The notes: generated from the sequence alone by a model not told the origin. A DNA stretch of 64,000 nt from an uncultured Poribacteria bacterium (GCA_958296125.1 OY282444.1:4001623-4065622); one strand, 5' to 3'. Counted from the stretch's first letter, positions 26,774-36,694 are shown. Numbers and translations are program-made.

Positions 26774-27721
26774 CTAATACCCCTTCTGTTTATCTACAAC
26801 ATTGACCAACGGTTCGCCCTTAACGTCGTGGTGTAAGTTCTCGATAAACAGACTCATGGCCCGCTTGCCAATGTGCTGTGATCCACCCGCGGTGTGAGAT
26901 GCCAAAATCACATTCGGTCTCATCCATAACGGCCCATCTTCCGGATACGGTTCGGTGTAAGTTACATCCAAACCTGCCCCCGCTAGCTTACCGCTATCGA
27001 GTGCAGCGATCAAGGCATCTTCATTGACGACCTTGCCACGGCTGACATTGACGATGTAACTTCCATCCGGCATTGCATTAAATTGATCGTGCGATAGAAG
27101 TTTATGCGTCTCCGGGGTGATTGGACAGCAGACCATCAGAATGTCGGTTTGGGCTAGAAAATCCAGCAGCGAATCCATCTGACCAAGCTGATCGACCGTA
27201 TCTGGCTTTTCAACAGGCTCTTTATCGACGGCGATCACTTTGAGGTCGAATGCCTTCGCTCTTACGGCGACAGCGCGACCAATACCGCCTAGCCCAAGGA
27301 TTCCCATAGTCATGCCCGCAATTTCGATGGATGGGGCCCATTCCCAGTGCTTCCGTCTCATGAAATCGAGTTGAGTTACAATGCCTCGTGTAAGCGAGAG
27401 CAGGAGTGCGAAGGCGTGCTCGGCAATCTGGGGACCGTATAATACGCGGCTGTTGACTAGGCTTACATCGCTGTCCCTGAAGGCGGGATATCTTGCCCAT
27501 TCAACCCCAACGAAGGGTTGTTGTATCCAACGCAACGCTTTCGCCTTAGAGAAATCTTCTTCGCTGATAGCACCGTAGAGCACTTCGACATCCGAGATAT
27601 GATCTCCGAGTTTTTCGCCTGCGGGCAGGAAGCAGATTTCGACTTCTGATGGAGCATCTTCGAGCATGGCTTCAATTTCTGGGCCCGGTCGGCTTGTAAT
27701 CAAGACTTTTGGTTTGGACAT
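26774..27721 (-). CDS. D-isomer-specific 2-hydroxyacid dehydrogenase
   Basis: The 315-residue protein has the NAD-binding GLGGIGRAVA (about 147), the catalytic Arg in NVSRGKVVNEDAL, the Glu in DVTYTEPYPEDGPLW and the His in ASHTAGGS near the end. Such enzymes interconvert 2-oxo acids and D-2-hydroxy acids (glycerate, phosphoglycerate, lactate). The frame extends six codons up to a TTG, but the ATG at 27721 has AAAGG at good spacing. It lies next to another oxo-acid dehydrogenase, with separate regulation likely. Confidence 0.88.
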   Translation of the reverse strand: MSKPKVLITSRPGPEIEAMLEDAPSEVEICFLPAGEKLGDHISDVEVLYGAISEEDFSKAKALRWIQQPFVGVEWARYPAFRDSDVSLVNSRVLYGPQIAEHAFALLLSLTRGIVTQLDFMRRKHWEWAPSIEIAGMTMGILGLGGIGRAVAVRAKAFDLKVIAVDKEPVEKPDTVDQLGQMDSLLDFLAQTDILMVCCPITPETHKLLSHDQFNAMPDGSYIVNVSRGKVVNEDALIAALDSGKLAGAGLDVTYTEPYPEDGPLWMRPNVILASHTAGGSQHIGKRAMSLFIENLHHDVKGEPLVNVVDKQKGY

Positions 27722-28002
27722 TACGGTTTCCTTTCTCAAATTTTGTAAAATGTGACATAATACATGATGCGTGAAAGAGCAAATATAGTGTATAATATCA
27801 CAGATCGATTATTGATGACGATCATTCATTTGATAAGGGCTGGTTTCAAAAACCGTTTCTGAAAATCAACGGATCTCGTTCATTTTAGATCAACCCACAA
27901 GACCTAAATATAGTCAAACGGTGGCATTAAGAATTTCTCCCCGTTTATTTGCATCATAAATCCTTTTCTATATTTGGAGGTTTAAGTTAAGTCAAACGCA
28001 CT

Positions 28003-29316
28003 ATGAAAATTGCCTCAACTGGCGCACTAGAGACAGCGTCTCAGGATGGGAAAGAGAAGGCCAAGGAACAGAAACGCACCTTTTTGCTAGCTGTTGCTCA
28101 AGGCACATTTATACGCATCTCTTTCGCTTTCGCTGATTCCACAACGATCCTCTCTGCTTTTGTTTATAGACTCACTACCTCGAATACCCTCATCGGTTTG
28201 ACCGGCTCAATCGGCATGGCTGGTTGGATGTGGCCCCAGCTATTCATCTCAAATCTTTTAGAACACCGCTCCCGTAAGATGCCCTTCTACGCCCTCGGTA
28301 TGGGTCTCCGCACTTTCGCGTGGGTCGCCATCTTTCTGGCTGCGCTTCTAATCGGTCCGCGCAACTACGGGCTGCTTGCCACCTGTTTTCTCTGTTTTTA
28401 TTTTATCGGTTCTTCATCAATGGGTGTTTCGACGCTTCCATACATGGACATTATTTCTAAGGCAATTGGACCCCATCGACGCGCTCGATTTTTTAGCCTG
28501 CGTAACATCACGGGCGGGATTTGTAGCTTCTTCATCGGTTTTTTCGTTTTATATGTCTTAGATGATGATTTCGGATTAGCGTTTCCACATAACTACGCCC
28601 TCCTATTTGGCTGTGGTGCGATCTCCATTGGAATTGCGTGCACCATTTTTCTGAAAATCCGCGAACCTATTAGCTCGGTCGAATCCAAACGCCGCACGCT
28701 TCGCCAACACCTGAAGCAGGGACCGCAATTTCTTCGGACAGATCGAAATTATCGATTATTCCTGTATTTTCGGATCTTCGAGCATGCGGCAGGAATGTGT
28801 GGCCCTTTCTACGTTCCGTATGCACTGAACAAATTAGCAATTCCGGAATCGACTATTGGGTTGTTCATTGCCGTTAGCGCGGCCAGCGGTGTCATCTCAA
28901 ACTTTTTATGGATCTACGCCGCGGAAAAATATGGCGAGCGATGGATACTGATTCTCACATCAGCAATGGCTTGCGCGTCACCGATGGTCGTTATGTGTGT
29001 ACAGTACCTGCCGCCGGTTTGGTGGGTACCAATCTACCTGTCAATCTTTGCCCTTAACGGCGGAGCGATGAGCGGTATGATGGTGGGCTTTATGACGTAT
29101 ATGATTAATATCGCGCCACCTCGGATTCGCCCGACCTATCTCGGTTTTATGAACACGATACTATTTCCCTGTGGTTTCATGCCAGTGCTTGCGGGTAAAC
29201 TGGTTGGGCTACTTAGCTACGAAGGAATCTTCTTGATGTCCGTGGGGATGGGGGTATTTGGATTTTTAATAGCAACCCGGCTAAAGGATGTGTATCATGA
29301 GGAGGAGACTGCTTAA
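28003..29316 (+). CDS. MFS transporter (first of tandem pair)
   Basis: The 437-residue protein has twelve predicted membrane segments and a cytoplasmic N-terminus with many charged residues. The segment HRRARFFSLRN after TM4-5 and the central cytoplasmic loop KRRTLRQHLKQGPQFLRTD fit the major facilitator fold. The substrate is unknown. A TTTGGAGG lies about 20 bp before the ATG, which is rather far. The next gene is its paralogue of identical length, starting 20 bp downstream, so the pair arose by tandem duplication. Confidence 0.85.
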   Translation: MKIASTGALETASQDGKEKAKEQKRTFLLAVAQGTFIRISFAFADSTTILSAFVYRLTTSNTLIGLTGSIGMAGWMWPQLFISNLLEHRSRKMPFYALGMGLRTFAWVAIFLAALLIGPRNYGLLATCFLCFYFIGSSSMGVSTLPYMDIISKAIGPHRRARFFSLRNITGGICSFFIGFFVLYVLDDDFGLAFPHNYALLFGCGAISIGIACTIFLKIREPISSVESKRRTLRQHLKQGPQFLRTDRNYRLFLYFRIFEHAAGMCGPFYVPYALNKLAIPESTIGLFIAVSAASGVISNFLWIYAAEKYGERWILILTSAMACASPMVVMCVQYLPPVWWVPIYLSIFALNGGAMSGMMVGFMTYMINIAPPRIRPTYLGFMNTILFPCGFMPVLAGKLVGLLSYEGIFLMSVGMGVFGFLIATRLKDVYHEEETA

Positions 29317-29336
29317 AAAGGAAGCCGACACCAGCT

Positions 29337-30650
29337 ATGAAAATTGCTTCGACGGACATGCCAGAACCACAGCTCCACGCGGAAGAAAACAGAACGCGAG
29401 AACAGAACCGTAACTTTTGGATCGCTATCTTTCAAGGTATATTTGGGCGAATTTCTTTCTCCTTATCGGATAGCACGACTGTTCTTTCTGCCTTTGTCTA
29501 TAAGCTAACTGCCTCCAACATCTTCGTCGGCTTGACCGGCTCACTGATGTCTGTGGGGTGGATGTGGCCCCAACTGCTAATCTCAAATCTGCTGGAACAC
29601 AAACCCCGCAAGATGCCATTTTATATCCTCGGCATGAGTGTGCACACCGCTGTGTGGCTGGGGATTACCGTGTGTACGGTGTGGGTCGGTGCGCGTAATT
29701 ACGGGTTACTCGCTGCAGGTTTTATCTTCCTCTATTTTGCAGGCACTTCGTCAATGGGCGCGTCATCCGTTGCGTATATGGACATAATCTCCAAAACCAT
29801 TGAACCGCTACGGCGCGCACGATTTTTCAGTTTGGGCAATTTCATCGGCGGGTTTTTCACGATATTCATCGGTTTTCTGGTTCGCTACATTTTGAGTGAC
29901 ACCTCCGGATTCGTTTTCCCGAATAATTACGCGCTTTTGTTCTTTGGCGTTGCCGTTATGGCGGTAATTTCGCTCATCGTTTTTCTGAAAATCCGTGAGC
30001 CAATCCGTCCCGTTCCAGCCAAACGCAAAACGTTCTGGCAGCACATCAAACAGGGGCCACACTTCCTTCAAACGGACCGGAATTATCGAGAATTCATCGT
30101 ATACCGGATTTTCGTCAATGTCGGACGGATGTGCATGCCTTTCCACGTGCCTTATGCCTTGGACAAATTGAGCATTTCAGATGCAACCATTGGGCTATTT
30201 CTCGCGGTTGGTGCTGTGAGTGGGGTTTTGTCGAATATTTTATGGGGCTATATGAGTGGGCAATACGGTGTGAGATGGATCCTGATTTGCACCGCGTTAC
30301 TTGCTTGCACGGCACCGTTAGTGGCAATTTGTGTGCGCTACATCCCACCTATGTGGCAGTTACCGTGCTATTTTCTGACGTTTGTCCTCGGCGGTGCATC
30401 AATGAGCGGCATGATGGTCGGATTCATGACATATATGATTAATATAGCGCCCCCACTGAATCGGCCCACCTATATCGGTTTCATGAACACGCTGGTATTC
30501 CCCTTCGGTTTTATGCCGGTGATTGCGGGGCAACTGATCCGTTGGATCGGCTATGAATATACTTTTGCGATTGCCTTGGGCGTGGGATTCTTCGCATTCC
30601 TTACAGCAACCCACTTAGAAGAAGTGTACCATGACGAAGAATTCAGATAA
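29337..30650 (+). CDS. MFS transporter (second of tandem pair)
   Basis: The 437-residue paralogue of the preceding gene has twelve membrane segments. It keeps the same signatures (SDSTTVLSAFVYKLT, GWMWPQLLISNLLEH, RRARFFSLGN, MSGMMVGFMTYMINIAP) while differing throughout, so the duplication is old. AAGGAAG lies upstream. Both copies are intact, implying that each is used, possibly with different substrates or as a heterodimer (inference). Confidence 0.85.
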   Translation: MKIASTDMPEPQLHAEENRTREQNRNFWIAIFQGIFGRISFSLSDSTTVLSAFVYKLTASNIFVGLTGSLMSVGWMWPQLLISNLLEHKPRKMPFYILGMSVHTAVWLGITVCTVWVGARNYGLLAAGFIFLYFAGTSSMGASSVAYMDIISKTIEPLRRARFFSLGNFIGGFFTIFIGFLVRYILSDTSGFVFPNNYALLFFGVAVMAVISLIVFLKIREPIRPVPAKRKTFWQHIKQGPHFLQTDRNYREFIVYRIFVNVGRMCMPFHVPYALDKLSISDATIGLFLAVGAVSGVLSNILWGYMSGQYGVRWILICTALLACTAPLVAICVRYIPPMWQLPCYFLTFVLGGASMSGMMVGFMTYMINIAPPLNRPTYIGFMNTLVFPFGFMPVIAGQLIRWIGYEYTFAIALGVGFFAFLTATHLEEVYHDEEFR

Positions 30651-30719
30651 CACGTTCCGATCGGGAGTTAGCGCGTCTTTCGTCCAAAAATCGAGCTCGG
30701 TTCATTCCTATAAACAGCA

Positions 30720-31085
30720 ATGGATAAACAAGCAGCCCTCAAAAAAGGCATCCAAGAGTTTAATGATGGCGATTACTTCGAGTGCCATGAAACTTTAGAG
30801 GATATATGGATGATCGAGGTTGGGCCAGACCGTTCCTTTTATCAAGGGCTGCTCCAACTAAGCGTTGGGTGCTTTCATCTCTTGAACGGAAATTATGTGG
30901 GTGCGGAGAGCCAATGGTGTAAAGCCCATGCCAAGCTAAAACACTTTGGGGCCCGGCATTTGGGGGTTGAGCTCAAATCACTCATTGAGCAGCTTCTTCG
31001 TTGTCAGCAAATGCTAGCGATGGTTCGGAGTGGGCAGCGGAGGGGATTTGACCTTTCGGTCATTCCCCAGATTCAGTGTGCCTGA
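30720..31085 (+). CDS. DUF309 family protein
   Basis: The 121-residue all-helical protein carries the DUF309 motif FNDGDYFECHETLEDIW (about 14-30) and FYQGLLQLSVGCFHL (about 40-54). The family has no assigned role; the conserved His/Glu pair and helical bundle suggest a small metal- or ligand-binding protein (inference). It lies 69 bp after the MFS pair and 52 bp before the next gene, all on the plus strand. Confidence 0.8.
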   Translation: MDKQAALKKGIQEFNDGDYFECHETLEDIWMIEVGPDRSFYQGLLQLSVGCFHLLNGNYVGAESQWCKAHAKLKHFGARHLGVELKSLIEQLLRCQQMLAMVRSGQRRGFDLSVIPQIQCA

Positions 31086-31137
31086 GTTGTCCCCTCCCTC
31101 TTTTATTTTTTTAACGACAGTAATAAGGAGATAAGTT

Positions 31138-32898
31138 ATGCCGATACCACACCTGAATAGGAAGTCCTTCTCAGTGGATAGACCTATTCCACCGCCAACT
31201 TGGGCACTTTTGGAGCGGGAACTTATCCGTGCCCAAACCCTCGCCTGCGAGGCATTTTTTGATCGTTATTTTGACGAGCGCGGTTATCTAATCTGCATCC
31301 CGCGCTGGGGTGGGAACGATGGGCCAGACGATGCCATCGAAAATCTCACAGGTTGGCCAATCTTGCATGCGCTTGGTGCCTCAGATAGCATCTTGCATAT
31401 GTATAAGCAGGCATGGGAGGGACATCTACGCCAATATACAGAAGCGAAAACGGTGGAGGTTCCCATCGCCCGCGACGGGATGTACTATAAGGAATTTTCC
31501 GTCATGTTTGACTGGTTTCATCACGGCGAGGGACTGACGGTCTTTAACTTGCAGGGATTGTCAGATCCCTACGATCGCCTTTTCCAGAATCGGGTGAGGC
31601 GTTACGCCGGTTTCTATATGAACGAAGATCCGCAGGCTCCGAATTACGACCCGATGCACAAGATTATTCGCAGCATGTTCAACGGGAGTCGAGGGCCGCT
31701 TCTACGCAAAGCGACCGCTCTGGATTGGGCGGGAGACCCTATCGGAGTCGAGGGCCGCTTCGATGCAAAACACGGAGAGCGCAACTTTGAGGAGATGCTA
31801 GCACATTTCAAGGATTATACCGACATCGTCGGCGACCATCCGCTTAATCTGGCTGCGACAACCTTGGCAATCAATGCCTACATGCTCACCGGTGAAGAGA
31901 AATACAAGGCGTGGCTTCTTGAGTACGTTGATGCTTGGGCGGAGCGAACAGCTAGCAACGGCGGCATTATCCCATCTAATATCGGGCTGGATGGCACAAT
32001 AGGAGGGGAGTGCGATGGTAGATGGTATGGTGGGTGTTACGGTTGGGGTTTCACGGTCGTTGTTCCACAAACGGGCGCATTGGCAGATCGCAACGCGCAT
32101 GTTCGAGGGATTGCCGGTTTCGGGAATGCCCTACTGGCTACAGGCGATCAAAGCTATGTGGATGTGTGGCGGAAAATGATCGAGACAATTAATTCAAACC
32201 AGAAGACAATCGACGGTCAGGTGATGTATCCCCACATGCACGGCGATGATGGTTGGTACAGCTACACGCCGCAGCCGTACAACCAAGGAGCGCTGGATGT
32301 CTACTATTGGTCAATGAACCGCGAGGCCCTCAAGTGGCTGCCCACAGATGGCTGGATCGGATTTCTGGAAGGGAGCAACCCGGGCTATCCGACAGAGGTC
32401 TTACAACGGGACTTCAGCACGCTGCGCCAGAAGGTGCAGGGGATGCATGAGGATACCACGACACTGGATACGCGCTTGTCGGACGATCCGCTGGGCTTCA
32501 ACCCTGCGGTGGTTGGCAGTTTAATCGAACTGATGCTCGGTGGCATTCCACCGCGGCACGGCGAGCCCCTACACTGTCGTGTGCGTTATTTCGATCCCGT
32601 GAACCGTCGCGCTGGGATACCGGAAGACGTTGCCGCACTCGTTGAAAAGCTGACCGATGACGAGACGACGCTCTCACTGGTTAATATCAATCCCGTTGAA
32701 GAGCGGATGGTCGTTGTTCAGGGAGGAGCTTATGCTGAACACCAGCTCGTCTGTGCCACTATCGATGACAAGACCCTGTCAATAGATAAACCCGCTTTTA
32801 CCGTCCGTCTGGCTCCCGGGGCGGGGGGACGTATCGTTCTCAAAATGAAACGTTATGCAAATCAACCAACACTTGTATTCCCTTGGGACAGGGATTGA
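31138..32898 (+). CDS. Uncharacterised protein, probably an (alpha/alpha)6-barrel (six-hairpin glycosidase-like)
   Basis: I do not recognise a named family. The 586-residue soluble protein lacks a signal peptide and is mostly helical with many aromatic residues and Gly-Trp/Tyr pairs (CIPRWGGNDGPDDAIENLTGWP, GGCYGWGFTVVVP, MHGDDGWYSYTPQPYNQG). This pattern is typical of alpha/alpha-toroid carbohydrate-active enzymes. A beta-rich C-terminal part starts at about 500. AAGGAG precedes the ATG. An 18-bp word occurs twice within it in different frames (31685-31702 and 31744-31761). Flanking sugar-acid genes favour a glycan or sugar substrate (inference). Confidence 0.6.
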   Translation: MPIPHLNRKSFSVDRPIPPPTWALLERELIRAQTLACEAFFDRYFDERGYLICIPRWGGNDGPDDAIENLTGWPILHALGASDSILHMYKQAWEGHLRQYTEAKTVEVPIARDGMYYKEFSVMFDWFHHGEGLTVFNLQGLSDPYDRLFQNRVRRYAGFYMNEDPQAPNYDPMHKIIRSMFNGSRGPLLRKATALDWAGDPIGVEGRFDAKHGERNFEEMLAHFKDYTDIVGDHPLNLAATTLAINAYMLTGEEKYKAWLLEYVDAWAERTASNGGIIPSNIGLDGTIGGECDGRWYGGCYGWGFTVVVPQTGALADRNAHVRGIAGFGNALLATGDQSYVDVWRKMIETINSNQKTIDGQVMYPHMHGDDGWYSYTPQPYNQGALDVYYWSMNREALKWLPTDGWIGFLEGSNPGYPTEVLQRDFSTLRQKVQGMHEDTTTLDTRLSDDPLGFNPAVVGSLIELMLGGIPPRHGEPLHCRVRYFDPVNRRAGIPEDVAALVEKLTDDETTLSLVNINPVEERMVVVQGGAYAEHQLVCATIDDKTLSIDKPAFTVRLAPGAGGRIVLKMKRYANQPTLVFPWDRD

Positions 32899-33018
32899 CC
32901 ACCGTGGCGCAGAACCTACCCTCGATAAAATCGGGGTTTCCTAACCTGCGAAGCGAGCAATCGAAGCGCGTGAGTCCTAGGGAACTTTTGGCTTCCAGAA
33001 ATTAGAAAGGATAACCCA

Positions 33019-34308
33019 ATGAAAGTGACAGCGGTCGAACGCATTGTCGTTGATGTGCCGTTTACCTCCCGGCAGCAAAAGATTACCCGCAACAGTATTT
33101 CGTCTGTTTACAATTGGTCGGTTTTGGAATTGTGTAAGGTCACAACGGATACCGGGCACGTCGGTTGGGGCGAAACAGTTATCCGCTACACTTATGGCAG
33201 GGTAACTGACCAGACCGTGGAAAGGGTCCTGGGTCAACGCCCAGCTGAGCTGATGAACGACGATTCCCTCGGTGCCGGTTTGCAGATGGCACTCTTTGAT
33301 GTCGTTGGTAAGATTTTGGAGACACCGGTCTATCAACTGATTGGCACGAAGGTGCGGGCTTGGACACCGATTTCCTGGTGGTGTATTGATGCCTCCCCCG
33401 AAGATTGGGCTGCCGAAGCAAAGGACGCTGTGGCAAACGGCTACACCAGTCTCAAGAATAAGCCACGTCCATGGTGGGACATTGTTGCCCAAGTTGAGTC
33501 AGTTTCCGAGAGTGTGCCGCCGCATTTTAAGCTAGACCTTGATCCGAACGGTTCGCTCCAGAATGCCTCCGCTGCTATTCCGGTCATGAAGAAACTGGAA
33601 CGCTACCATAACGTCGCCATGTTTGAAACGCCCATCCCACAAGATGATATATTGGGCAACAAGCAGATTCGTCAATCAGTCAATCGACCGATTGCCATGC
33701 ACTTCGGAAATCCACCTTACATCACTAGCATCCGTGAGCAGGTGTGCGATGGATATGTCATCGGCGGCGGAAAATCCGAAGTTGTGCGTCAAGGGGCCTT
33801 GAGCGCAGAAGCGCAGATGCCCTTCTGGTTGCAGTTGGTAGGCAATGGCTTAACAACAACGTGGGCTGCTCACTTGGGGGCGGTCCTGACCCACGCGACT
33901 TGGCCCGCGATTAGCTGCATCAACATCTACAGTCATCATCTCCTGAAGAAACCGATTGAGGTAGTGGGTGGGTATCAGCAAGTTCCTGATGGGCCCGGAC
34001 TGGGGGTTGAGGTGGATGAGGACGCTGTCGAAAAATACCGGGTTTCTCAAGAGCGGTTGGATGGCTTTGAGAAACGCGGAGAACCGATTCACCCGCAGCC
34101 GGAAACTATCCAGACAGTTGTCTATCCAGATGGAAGCTGCATACACATGATAGATCAGGGACTTGGATACTTTAATGCAGGTAACGGTCCCGCTTATGTG
34201 GAAGGTGTGCGTTTGGAGATTTGGGAAAACGATGGATCCAGTGAGTGGAAAGATTTGTTTTCGAGGGCTCAGGAGCAGCCTGTGCGCGACCACTGGAGAC
34301 AACGATAG
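33019..34308 (+). CDS. Enolase-superfamily (mandelate racemase/muconate lactonizing-like) protein
   Basis: The 429-residue protein has the N-terminal capping domain, a barrel with KNKPRP on the second strand, metal ligands Asp in LDLDPNG (about 172-174) and Glu in FETPIP (about 203). The third ligand position reads IAMHFG, with His (about 228) where Glu or Asp is usual. Family members abstract the proton alpha to a carboxylate, mostly dehydrating sugar acids. The C-terminal extension after PGLGVEVDEDAV (about 60 residues) is extra. GAAAGGA precedes the ATG. Cupin and methyltransferase genes follow on the same strand. Confidence 0.82.
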   Translation: MKVTAVERIVVDVPFTSRQQKITRNSISSVYNWSVLELCKVTTDTGHVGWGETVIRYTYGRVTDQTVERVLGQRPAELMNDDSLGAGLQMALFDVVGKILETPVYQLIGTKVRAWTPISWWCIDASPEDWAAEAKDAVANGYTSLKNKPRPWWDIVAQVESVSESVPPHFKLDLDPNGSLQNASAAIPVMKKLERYHNVAMFETPIPQDDILGNKQIRQSVNRPIAMHFGNPPYITSIREQVCDGYVIGGGKSEVVRQGALSAEAQMPFWLQLVGNGLTTTWAAHLGAVLTHATWPAISCINIYSHHLLKKPIEVVGGYQQVPDGPGLGVEVDEDAVEKYRVSQERLDGFEKRGEPIHPQPETIQTVVYPDGSCIHMIDQGLGYFNAGNGPAYVEGVRLEIWENDGSSEWKDLFSRAQEQPVRDHWRQR

Positions 34309-34355
34309 TTAAAACAAGACGATATATTATCCTTTACAACCTAAGGAGGCATCCC

Positions 34356-34751
34356 ATGTCATCGGTTGCTGAACAGATCAACGACCCTTTGCTTTGTGTG
34401 GTGTATATAGGGAAGGGTGAGAGAATTACTGGGGTATTGGCGGAGTTGCTGAACCCGGTCAATTCAGCAAGTTTTCACGAATATCGTCTGCCTGCAAACT
34501 CAGATGTCGAACTTCACTATCACGATTACGATGAATATTGGCTGTTCACGGCGGGTAATCCCAAGGTGACGCTGCGCCTCCCAACCGGGGTCACAAAGAC
34601 GGTGCAGCTTGGACCCGGGGATATGGTGGCGTGCGTGCGGGGTGTGGAGCATACGCTATGGGCGGACCACGAACTAGTTTATTTTCAGTTTTCCAGTGTC
34701 CTTGAAGGTGGCGAGCGTCGTGGACACCTGATTAGGTCTGGTGCCGCGTAG
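34356..34751 (+). CDS. Cupin-domain protein
   Basis: The 131-residue protein is a single cupin barrel with ELHYHDYDEYWLFTAG (His, His, Glu metal ligands, about 46-60) and PGDMVACVRGVEHTLW (second motif with His). Small cupins bind metals and act on sugars or act as sensors. The start is fixed by a perfect AAGGAGG 6 bp before the ATG at 34356, although the frame is open earlier, inside the previous gene. It is probably co-transcribed with the enolase-superfamily gene. Confidence 0.85.
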   Translation: MSSVAEQINDPLLCVVYIGKGERITGVLAELLNPVNSASFHEYRLPANSDVELHYHDYDEYWLFTAGNPKVTLRLPTGVTKTVQLGPGDMVACVRGVEHTLWADHELVYFQFSSVLEGGERRGHLIRSGAA

Positions 34752-34814
34752 TATCCCTGTCGAGTAGTCAGATAGCAATTATGGATTCACCCACACTGAT
34801 TGTAAGGGAGTATA

Positions 34815-35597
34815 ATGGATCAAATTCACGACGCTGTGCGTCAACAGTTCAGTCAACATGCCGAATATTATGCCCAGAGCAAGGTTCACTCGGAAGGCGA
34901 GACGCTGGGCGTGCTTGTCGATTTTGCAGAGCTGAATGGCACCGAAAAAGCCCTCGACATCGCCACCGGGACAGGCTTTACTGCCTTCGCTCTCGCGCCA
35001 AAGGTGGTGAACGTCACCGCGACGGATTTGACCCCTGCGATGCTAGATCAGGCGAAAACCCTCGCCCGTGAACGTGGGCTACGAAATATTGACTTCCAAG
35101 TTGCCCCGGCGGAAGCCTCCCCCTTTGAAGCGGAATCTTTCGATCTGGTGACCTGCCGGATCGCCCCGCACCATTTTCGGAATGTGCCGCAATTTTTGTC
35201 AGAGACCTATCGGGTGTTGCGTCCGGGTGGATTGTTCTGCATGGTAGATTCCGTTTGCCCAGAGTCGGAGCGGCTTATCGAATGGCAAAACCGCGTGGAA
35301 AAACTGCGAGACCGCTCCCATGTATGGGGATATCCCCCTTCGCAGTGGCGAGAGATGATTGAGCAGTCCGGATTCAGCGTCGAGAGAGAGGCGCATACGC
35401 ACAACGCCCTTCAACCGTTTTCGTGGTGGGCCGACCGCCCCGGCAATTCACCGGAGCAGGTTCAGCAGATCCGCGCCGCCTTTGATGAACTGACACCGGA
35501 GGAGGAGCCAATCTTTGCTATTCGGCGGGAGGCGGGGGAATTATACTTTGCGTGGCCCATGTACTGTGTTAAAGCACGAAAACCAGCTTTATCATGA
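34815..35597 (+). CDS. Class I SAM-dependent methyltransferase
   Basis: The 260-residue protein has motif I LDIATGTGFTAFAL (about 48-61), the acidic residue in VTATDLTPAML, motif III-like DLVTCRIAPHHF and YRVLRPGGLFCMVD, a layout typical of UbiE/Coq5-like enzymes. The substrate is unknown. AAGGGAG lies just before the ATG. It follows the cupin by 63 bp and converges with the PhyH gene. Confidence 0.88.
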   Translation: MDQIHDAVRQQFSQHAEYYAQSKVHSEGETLGVLVDFAELNGTEKALDIATGTGFTAFALAPKVVNVTATDLTPAMLDQAKTLARERGLRNIDFQVAPAEASPFEAESFDLVTCRIAPHHFRNVPQFLSETYRVLRPGGLFCMVDSVCPESERLIEWQNRVEKLRDRSHVWGYPPSQWREMIEQSGFSVEREAHTHNALQPFSWWADRPGNSPEQVQQIRAAFDELTPEEEPIFAIRREAGELYFAWPMYCVKARKPALS

Positions 35598-35702
35598 AGC
35601 TGATGTTACCGCAAGTTGCTAGTCGTAGGCATGTTGCCCGATCCATAGCTCCAACGGGACGATATGTGTATAGAATGGCAAAACCCTTTTCGATGAGCCC
35701 CG

Positions 35703-35770
35703 TAGGTTAGGCTTCCTAGTCCGATTACCTCAATGCACCGATGAACAGATGGTTTTCACGTTTCACGTCC
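35703..35770 (+). repeat. Dispersed hairpin repeat, copy A
   Basis: GGTTAGGCTTCCTAGTCC is followed by a stretch resembling 37881-37957 (aatgcaccgatgaacagatggttttcacgtttcacg). Here the hairpin arms are partly mutated. It lies between converging genes. Confidence 0.5.
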
Positions 35771-35793
35771 TTAGTGTTTTGCACTTTCGAGCC

Positions 35794-36627
35794 CTAACTG
35801 TTTGCGATGAGCTTGTTCGGTTCTCTCGGTATCAGTGCTAGCGGTTGAACGATCTGCCGACGCTCAGGGGTCAAGCGTTCCAACAGTTCCGGTGAGGGTT
35901 GATAACCGTAGCGGAAATTGCCCCAAGACGGTCCGTAGCGATAGACGATAGTTCGGCGGATACCAGGGTTCACCCGTTTCGCTGAACCGTGTGAAATCCC
36001 GTCTACGAAAAGCAGAGCGTCACCGGCGTTGATATAAATTTCAACAGCTCCTTCGATCCCTTCGACTGTCGCGCCTTGCGCCATTTTGTGTTTGTCGTAG
36101 TGCGGGTGTCTGAAGTTGGATTTGTGACTGCCGGGGATAATCATCGTGCCCCCGTCGCCGGGGCCAAAATCTGTCAGCGCGATGAGTATATCGATTTGTC
36201 CGCACATGAAGCGGCCGTTGTGATACCGGAACTGGTTTCGATGGATGGGCGGGTATCCTCCGGAATGCAGCCCAATAGCTTCTCCCGACCCTCGAAAGGT
36301 GGCGAAGTTCTCGTCTATAAATAGGGGCCCGTGGTGATAATCGAAGGAGCCTTCTCCGCCAACGAAGTGTTTCACCTTGTCGATCCATGAAGGGTGATCA
36401 ATCAATCTCTCGAAGGGTTCGCCTGCTTCATAGATTTGCTGTAGATTGAAACCGTCGGTCGTGCCATACCGGTGTGCGTGAACGTAACCGTACCATTCAC
36501 CCGCTTTCAGCGAAGGGATTGCCTCGAGGCCTTCGTTGAGTTCTGCAACCTCTTTGGGGGTTAAGGCGTTTGGTAAAACAACGTAGCCGCGTAAATCAAA
36601 CAGATAAATTTCGAGATCGGAAACCAT
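35794..36627 (-). CDS. Phytanoyl-CoA dioxygenase (PhyH) family protein
   Basis: The 277-residue Fe(II)/2-oxoglutarate oxygenase has the PhyH layout: FDLRGYVVLPNALTPKEV at the start, the iron-binding His-x-Asp/Glu region (around IGLHSGG and CGQIDILIALTDF), GDGGTMIIPGSHKSNF, and a late GISHGSAKR with the distal His and Arg. Such enzymes are greatly expanded in poribacterial genomes (established observation). The substrate cannot be read. AGGAGGA precedes the ATG. Confidence 0.87.
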   Translation of the reverse strand: MVSDLEIYLFDLRGYVVLPNALTPKEVAELNEGLEAIPSLKAGEWYGYVHAHRYGTTDGFNLQQIYEAGEPFERLIDHPSWIDKVKHFVGGEGSFDYHHGPLFIDENFATFRGSGEAIGLHSGGYPPIHRNQFRYHNGRFMCGQIDILIALTDFGPGDGGTMIIPGSHKSNFRHPHYDKHKMAQGATVEGIEGAVEIYINAGDALLFVDGISHGSAKRVNPGIRRTIVYRYGPSWGNFRYGYQPSPELLERLTPERRQIVQPLALIPREPNKLIANS

Positions 36628-36694
36628 AAATCCTCCTTCAGTTGCACGGATTTCAGTTGAAATTTGTTAATTTGTCCCATCTGCAATCCAGTAA

